DNA of 41,713 nt from Xanthobacter autotrophicus. Lineage in GTDB: Bacteria > Pseudomonadota > Alphaproteobacteria > Rhizobiales > Xanthobacteraceae. Shown in pieces: positions 41,201 through 41,713 of this stretch. A program made the position numbers and the translations under genes. The first letter of the stretch is position 1, and every line of letters starts with the position of its first letter. Under the pieces are notes generated by a model, which was not told the DNA's origin, ran no database searches, and saw nothing but the letters and a program-made list of their open reading frames with translations. Location: the NCBI RefSeq assembly GCF_029991245.1, contig NZ_JAIVFO010000020.1, forward strand, positions 1-41,713, given 5' to 3'.

Positions 41201-41713
41201 CGCCGGCCTCTCGCCGCCCCCCGACGAGCGGCGCGCGGCGCAGATGCTCGATCGCGCCCTTGCCAAGGGACCGCTGCGCATCGGCTTCGTCGAGACCACC
41301 CTGGGCGTGGTGAACGGCGTTGCCCGCCTCTCCCCGGCCCGTGCCACCGCCGATGGCGTGCGCGTGGGCTTCAATGGCAGCTTCGATCTGGCCCGCCTTG
41401 CCCTGGATACAACCGTGGACCTGGACGCCCCAGAAGGCGCCGGCGGCGCACCGGGCGGCAGCATCGTCTGGCGCGGCCCGGTGGCGGGGCCCGAACGGCG
41501 GGTGAACGCCCCCGCCCTCACCAGCGTCATCGCCATGCGCGCCATCGAGCGCGAGACACGCCGGCTGGAAGAGCGCCAGGGCCGCACCACGCCAGAGACA
41601 CAGCCTGTGGCGGCGCCGGCGGCCCAGCCCGTCGCCGCGCCTGCAATTCCCGCCCCGGCCGCCCTCGCGCCGGCGGCCCCTCCCATGCCGGCCCTGCCTG
41701 CGCAGGCTCAGCC
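38262..41713 (+). CDS. AsmA family protein (3' end beyond window)
   Basis: At least 1,150 residues of an AsmA-like protein, open to the window edge. It begins MQGILISLATAVILAIGGAFA, a single membrane anchor, then APFVVDWNAWRGTFETQIS and the AsmA-type repeated beta strands (VVIRGPIEAEILPAPRILLRDV). The rest is a long periplasmic beta-rich protein with the repeating groove layout that AsmA/TamB-type proteins use to move lipids between membranes. Near the end is TSVIAMRAIERETRRLEERQ, typical of the C-terminus, followed by an Ala/Pro-rich tail still open at the edge. The start is GTG at 38262 behind GGGGGAG. Length is large but normal for alphaproteobacterial AsmA proteins. Confidence 0.9.
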   Translation, partial: MQGILISLATAVILAIGGAFAAPFVVDWNAWRGTFETQISQALGVPVVIRGPIEAEILPAPRILLRDVTLGDVVSTGGTVKALRAELSLGALLRGDVEATGVSLDRPQIRLVIDSAGRLALPTGAQRPAALSIARFEVKDGTLDILDRASDHTQTLDGLNLKGEARSLSGPFRLDGEVEAQGARFAIRSTLGKIGDDGTGRLRLVLDGRNRPYALDLDGGLAFAGAKPKFEGRAILSRHGGEGLEAWQLSGTLKASPDAVLADSLDLALGGAQTPAQLSGSARLALGRAVGLDAVLNARSLDLDALRAATDGVPNAAKDKAPADQNPAAALARFLAGVAALPAPDIASRVGLSVEQLMLGGTLVRDVRADISGSAAGWRVDNAEAQLPGKAALRISGKPTRGPGGGGFDGTVTFSADDPAIFLRWAAPTAPREYVAAAKGPVRITGKVNAGPTRIAVDGLDATFAASRVRGSAVAAFDAGAPPKLNLKLSLDGFDLDPLVAALQTAAAAVGGGADGALTLDGRNLTISGLPLRGLALDAAATGGNWRLSRIVMDDLAGIRLEGAGRMENFSTTPRGEFNFALSGAKADGLVPLARLVAGEQTAQVLATLQPIAAPVKLSSTVVWSEAGGRNIAVAGTLGQVSGDVTFARSNAGVPLRIALKADATDGARALAAFGIEGLGPRLGPAHVELSVSPLTQDEAQVRGRLTLADMTAQAEGTARLAGGAIAPSLAVRLDGGDLGRMLPQATAAVEGPVPTALAFTLARTGGVWRLDTITGSLAAAPVSGNIEFEPGPVPRIGGKLAFESLSLPRILGMFAARTGAEPAGAGAWSAARLQPAAVSGFALNLELTAARLAMAGPYVLGNGRLVLGSDGADLDVRDMAGSFGGGRAAAALRLRRQADGVQADGRLVLEQVDAAALLAPTGARSAPKGKVNLLVDLGGSGRSVLAVVQNLSGQGTLGVRDLVIDGASPAGLDQALADAAGLSPPPDERRAAQMLDRALAKGPLRIGFVETTLGVVNGVARLSPARATADGVRVGFNGSFDLARLALDTTVDLDAPEGAGGAPGGSIVWRGPVAGPERRVNAPALTSVIAMRAIERETRRLEERQGRTTPETQPVAAPAAQPVAAPAIPAPAALAPAAPPMPALPAQAQ

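Overview
The window is a chromosomal segment of a GC-rich Alphaproteobacterium. The gene content (leuS-lptE-holA operon, a roughly 1,610-residue NAD-glutamate dehydrogenase, NnrU, two-permease liv-type ABC transport, AsmA, an alphaproteobacterial style of small ORFans) fits the Hyphomicrobiales. Xanthobacteraceae (Xanthobacter/Azorhizobium-like) is my best guess, inferred from protein style only. Genes are densely packed and nearly all coding is of ordinary, housekeeping type. I see no rRNA, tRNA, CRISPR array, insertion sequence, integrase or prophage gene. Thirty-four protein genes are called, two of them at or near the window edges (the last is cut off), plus one gene remnant. Region 1 (1-5.3 kb): a DsbA-fold isomerase, a secreted coiled-coil ORFan, an HSL-type esterase (minus strand), a YjbQ-family protein, an orphan LuxR-type response regulator with a TTG start, and an AmpG-like muropeptide permease. 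Region 2 (5.3-9.6 kb): the minus-strand leuS-lptE-holA operon, with overlapping or nearly abutting genes, converging on ampG with only 10 bp between the stops. Region 3 (9.9-15.7 kb): an ArsB/NhaD-type antiporter, a YkuD L,D-transpeptidase (minus), NnrU, panB, a class D beta-lactamase whose start overlaps the panB stop, and a BenE-type permease. Three genes connected with peptidoglycan or beta-lactams (ampG, L,D-transpeptidase, class D beta-lactamase) fall within about 10 kb. Region 4 (15.9-20.6 kb): a complete liv-type ABC transporter operon on the minus strand in the order livG-livF-binding protein-livH-livM, closed by a perfect 16-bp hairpin followed by a T-tract. Region 5 (20.8-29.2 kb): a secreted ORFan preceded by two large inverted repeats, an AhpD-like protein with a long Ala/Lys/Pro N-terminal tail, the divergent giant NAD-glutamate dehydrogenase with its terminator, and an AI-2E-family transporter with an extra soluble C-terminal part that looks like a B12-binding-type fold without the usual histidine motif. 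Region 6 (29.3-36.6 kb): a 99-residue ORFan, a UMF1-type MFS transporter with a cupin gene right behind it, a two-helix membrane miniprotein, a UvrD/PcrA helicase, the tail of a lost GGDEF domain, prmA, a 57-residue ORFan with a hairpin abutting its ribosome binding site, and a 4HBT thioesterase. Region 7 (36.8 kb to the end): an FAD-linked D-lactate/glycolate-type dehydrogenase and a long GTG-initiated AsmA-family gene that runs off the window. No obviously new multi-gene system is visible. The most unusual signals are structural: (i) the orphan GGDEF C-terminus between uvrD and prmA; (ii) long inverted repeats that stop exactly at the Shine-Dalgarno sequence of two unrelated ORFans (21379-21419 and 35901-35930); (iii) several short tandem repeats with 12-, 15- or 16-bp units; and (iv) the translationally coupled panB-beta-lactamase pair.
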